Below, piece after piece: positions 41,510 through 41,756 of a stretch of DNA of 41,756 nucleotides. The number at the start of each line of letters is the position of its first letter. The first letter of the stretch is position 1. A model generated the notes under the pieces. That model searched no databases. It saw nothing but the letters and a program-made list of their open reading frames with translations, and had not been told where the DNA came from. The translations under genes and the position numbers were made by a program. Origin of the DNA: Pelagibius sp. (GTDB lineage Bacteria; Pseudomonadota; Alphaproteobacteria; Kiloniellales; Kiloniellaceae); the NCBI RefSeq assembly GCF_028289705.1, contig NZ_JANQOI010000040.1, forward strand, positions 1 to 41,756, in the 5' to 3' direction.

Positions 41510-41756
41510 CTACAGCAGCACCCGCAGCAGAGACTGCGGGATCTGGTTGGCCTGCGAGACCGCCGAGACGGCCGCCTGCACAAGCACCTGGTTCGAGACC
41601 AGGGTGCTCTGCTCGGCTGCCAGATCGACGTCCATGATCGCAGACTTGGCGGCATCGATGTTCTCGAGCGAGGTGGCGATCTGCTGACCGCGGAACTCGA
41701 AACGAGAGATCAGGGCACCGGCCGTGGCCCGCGCCTCAGAGATCGTATCGATGGCC
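41510..41756 (-). CDS. Flagellin, C-terminal 81 residues only (cut by window end)
   Basis: Minus-strand translation up to the TAG at 41510-41512 gives a typical flagellin C-terminal D0/D1 helix: ARATAGALISRFEFRGQQI, then TSLENIDAAKSAIMDVDLAAE and QSTLVSNQVLVQAAVSAVSQ, ending QANQIPQSLLRVLL. The ENI-AA-S-I-DVD-A-E pattern and the NQIPQ-LL ending are diagnostic of flagellin. The N-terminal part lies beyond the window. It heads the flagellin-flaG-fliD-fliS series and is the likely target of CsrA/FliW control and of the modification enzymes downstream. Confidence 0.95.
   Translation of the reverse strand, partial: AIDTISEARATAGALISRFEFRGQQIATSLENIDAAKSAIMDVDLAAEQSTLVSNQVLVQAAVSAVSQANQIPQSLLRVLL

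Overview
The window is a high-GC alphaproteobacterial segment dominated by flagellar genes. It looks like a whole metagenomic or draft contig: position 1 starts inside a fold-back artefact in alaS, and the right edge cuts a flagellin gene. The organism is probably from the Rhodospirillales or a related order. Reasons are the alaS/recA/cckA/flhB neighbourhood, FliX, MotE- and DUF6468-type proteins, a one-cysteine DksA, CtrA-like TTAA-N7-TTAA boxes, and flagellin control by CsrA and FliW; FlbT and FlaF are not seen here. No rRNA, tRNA, CRISPR array or insertion sequence was found.

Layout. (1) 1-6657, housekeeping and cell cycle: partial alaS (-), an IalB-family secreted protein (+), two palindromic repeats, recA (-) and the hybrid kinase cckA (-). 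(2) 6839-10265 (-): flgB-flgC-fliE-fliQ-fliR-flhB, early rod and export gate. (3) 10427-12815 (+): csrA, an FlhB C-terminal-domain paralogue, an unknown 113-residue helical protein, fliO and fliP. (4) 13042-14418 (+): a MmgE/PrpD-family metabolic gene with an AT-rich tail, apparently an intruder. (5) 14488-20579 (-): cheY, cheZ, two tandem MotB-like proteins (one without the ion-binding Asp), and a 1185-residue secreted protein with AMIN-like and TPR-like regions. (6) 20694-23628 (-): fliL-fliM-DUF6468-motE. (7) 23926-27247 (+): flgF-flgG-flgA-flgH behind a good sigma-54 promoter. (8) 27375-28345 (-): dksA and fliX. (9) 28603-34013 (+): flgI, flgJ-type rod-binding protein, an FlgN-like protein, flgK, flgL and fliW. 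(10) 34091-41756 (-): flagellin (partial), flaG, fliD, fliS, then a putative flagellin-modification set of a TPR-glycosyltransferase, a methyltransferase and a metallo-beta-lactamase-fold enzyme.

How it fits together. CckA is the top kinase of the CckA-ChpT-CtrA relay, and CtrA-like boxes lie upstream of cckA itself, flgB/csrA, cheY, fliL and fliX/flgI. Sigma-54 promoters precede flgF and flgI, which is consistent with the FliX/FlbD checkpoint. CsrA and FliW probably couple flagellin translation to assembly. The most original part is the cheY-cheZ-MotB-like pair-AMIN/TPR operon, which may encode an unusual stator or motor scaffold. The second is the modification set downstream of fliS.
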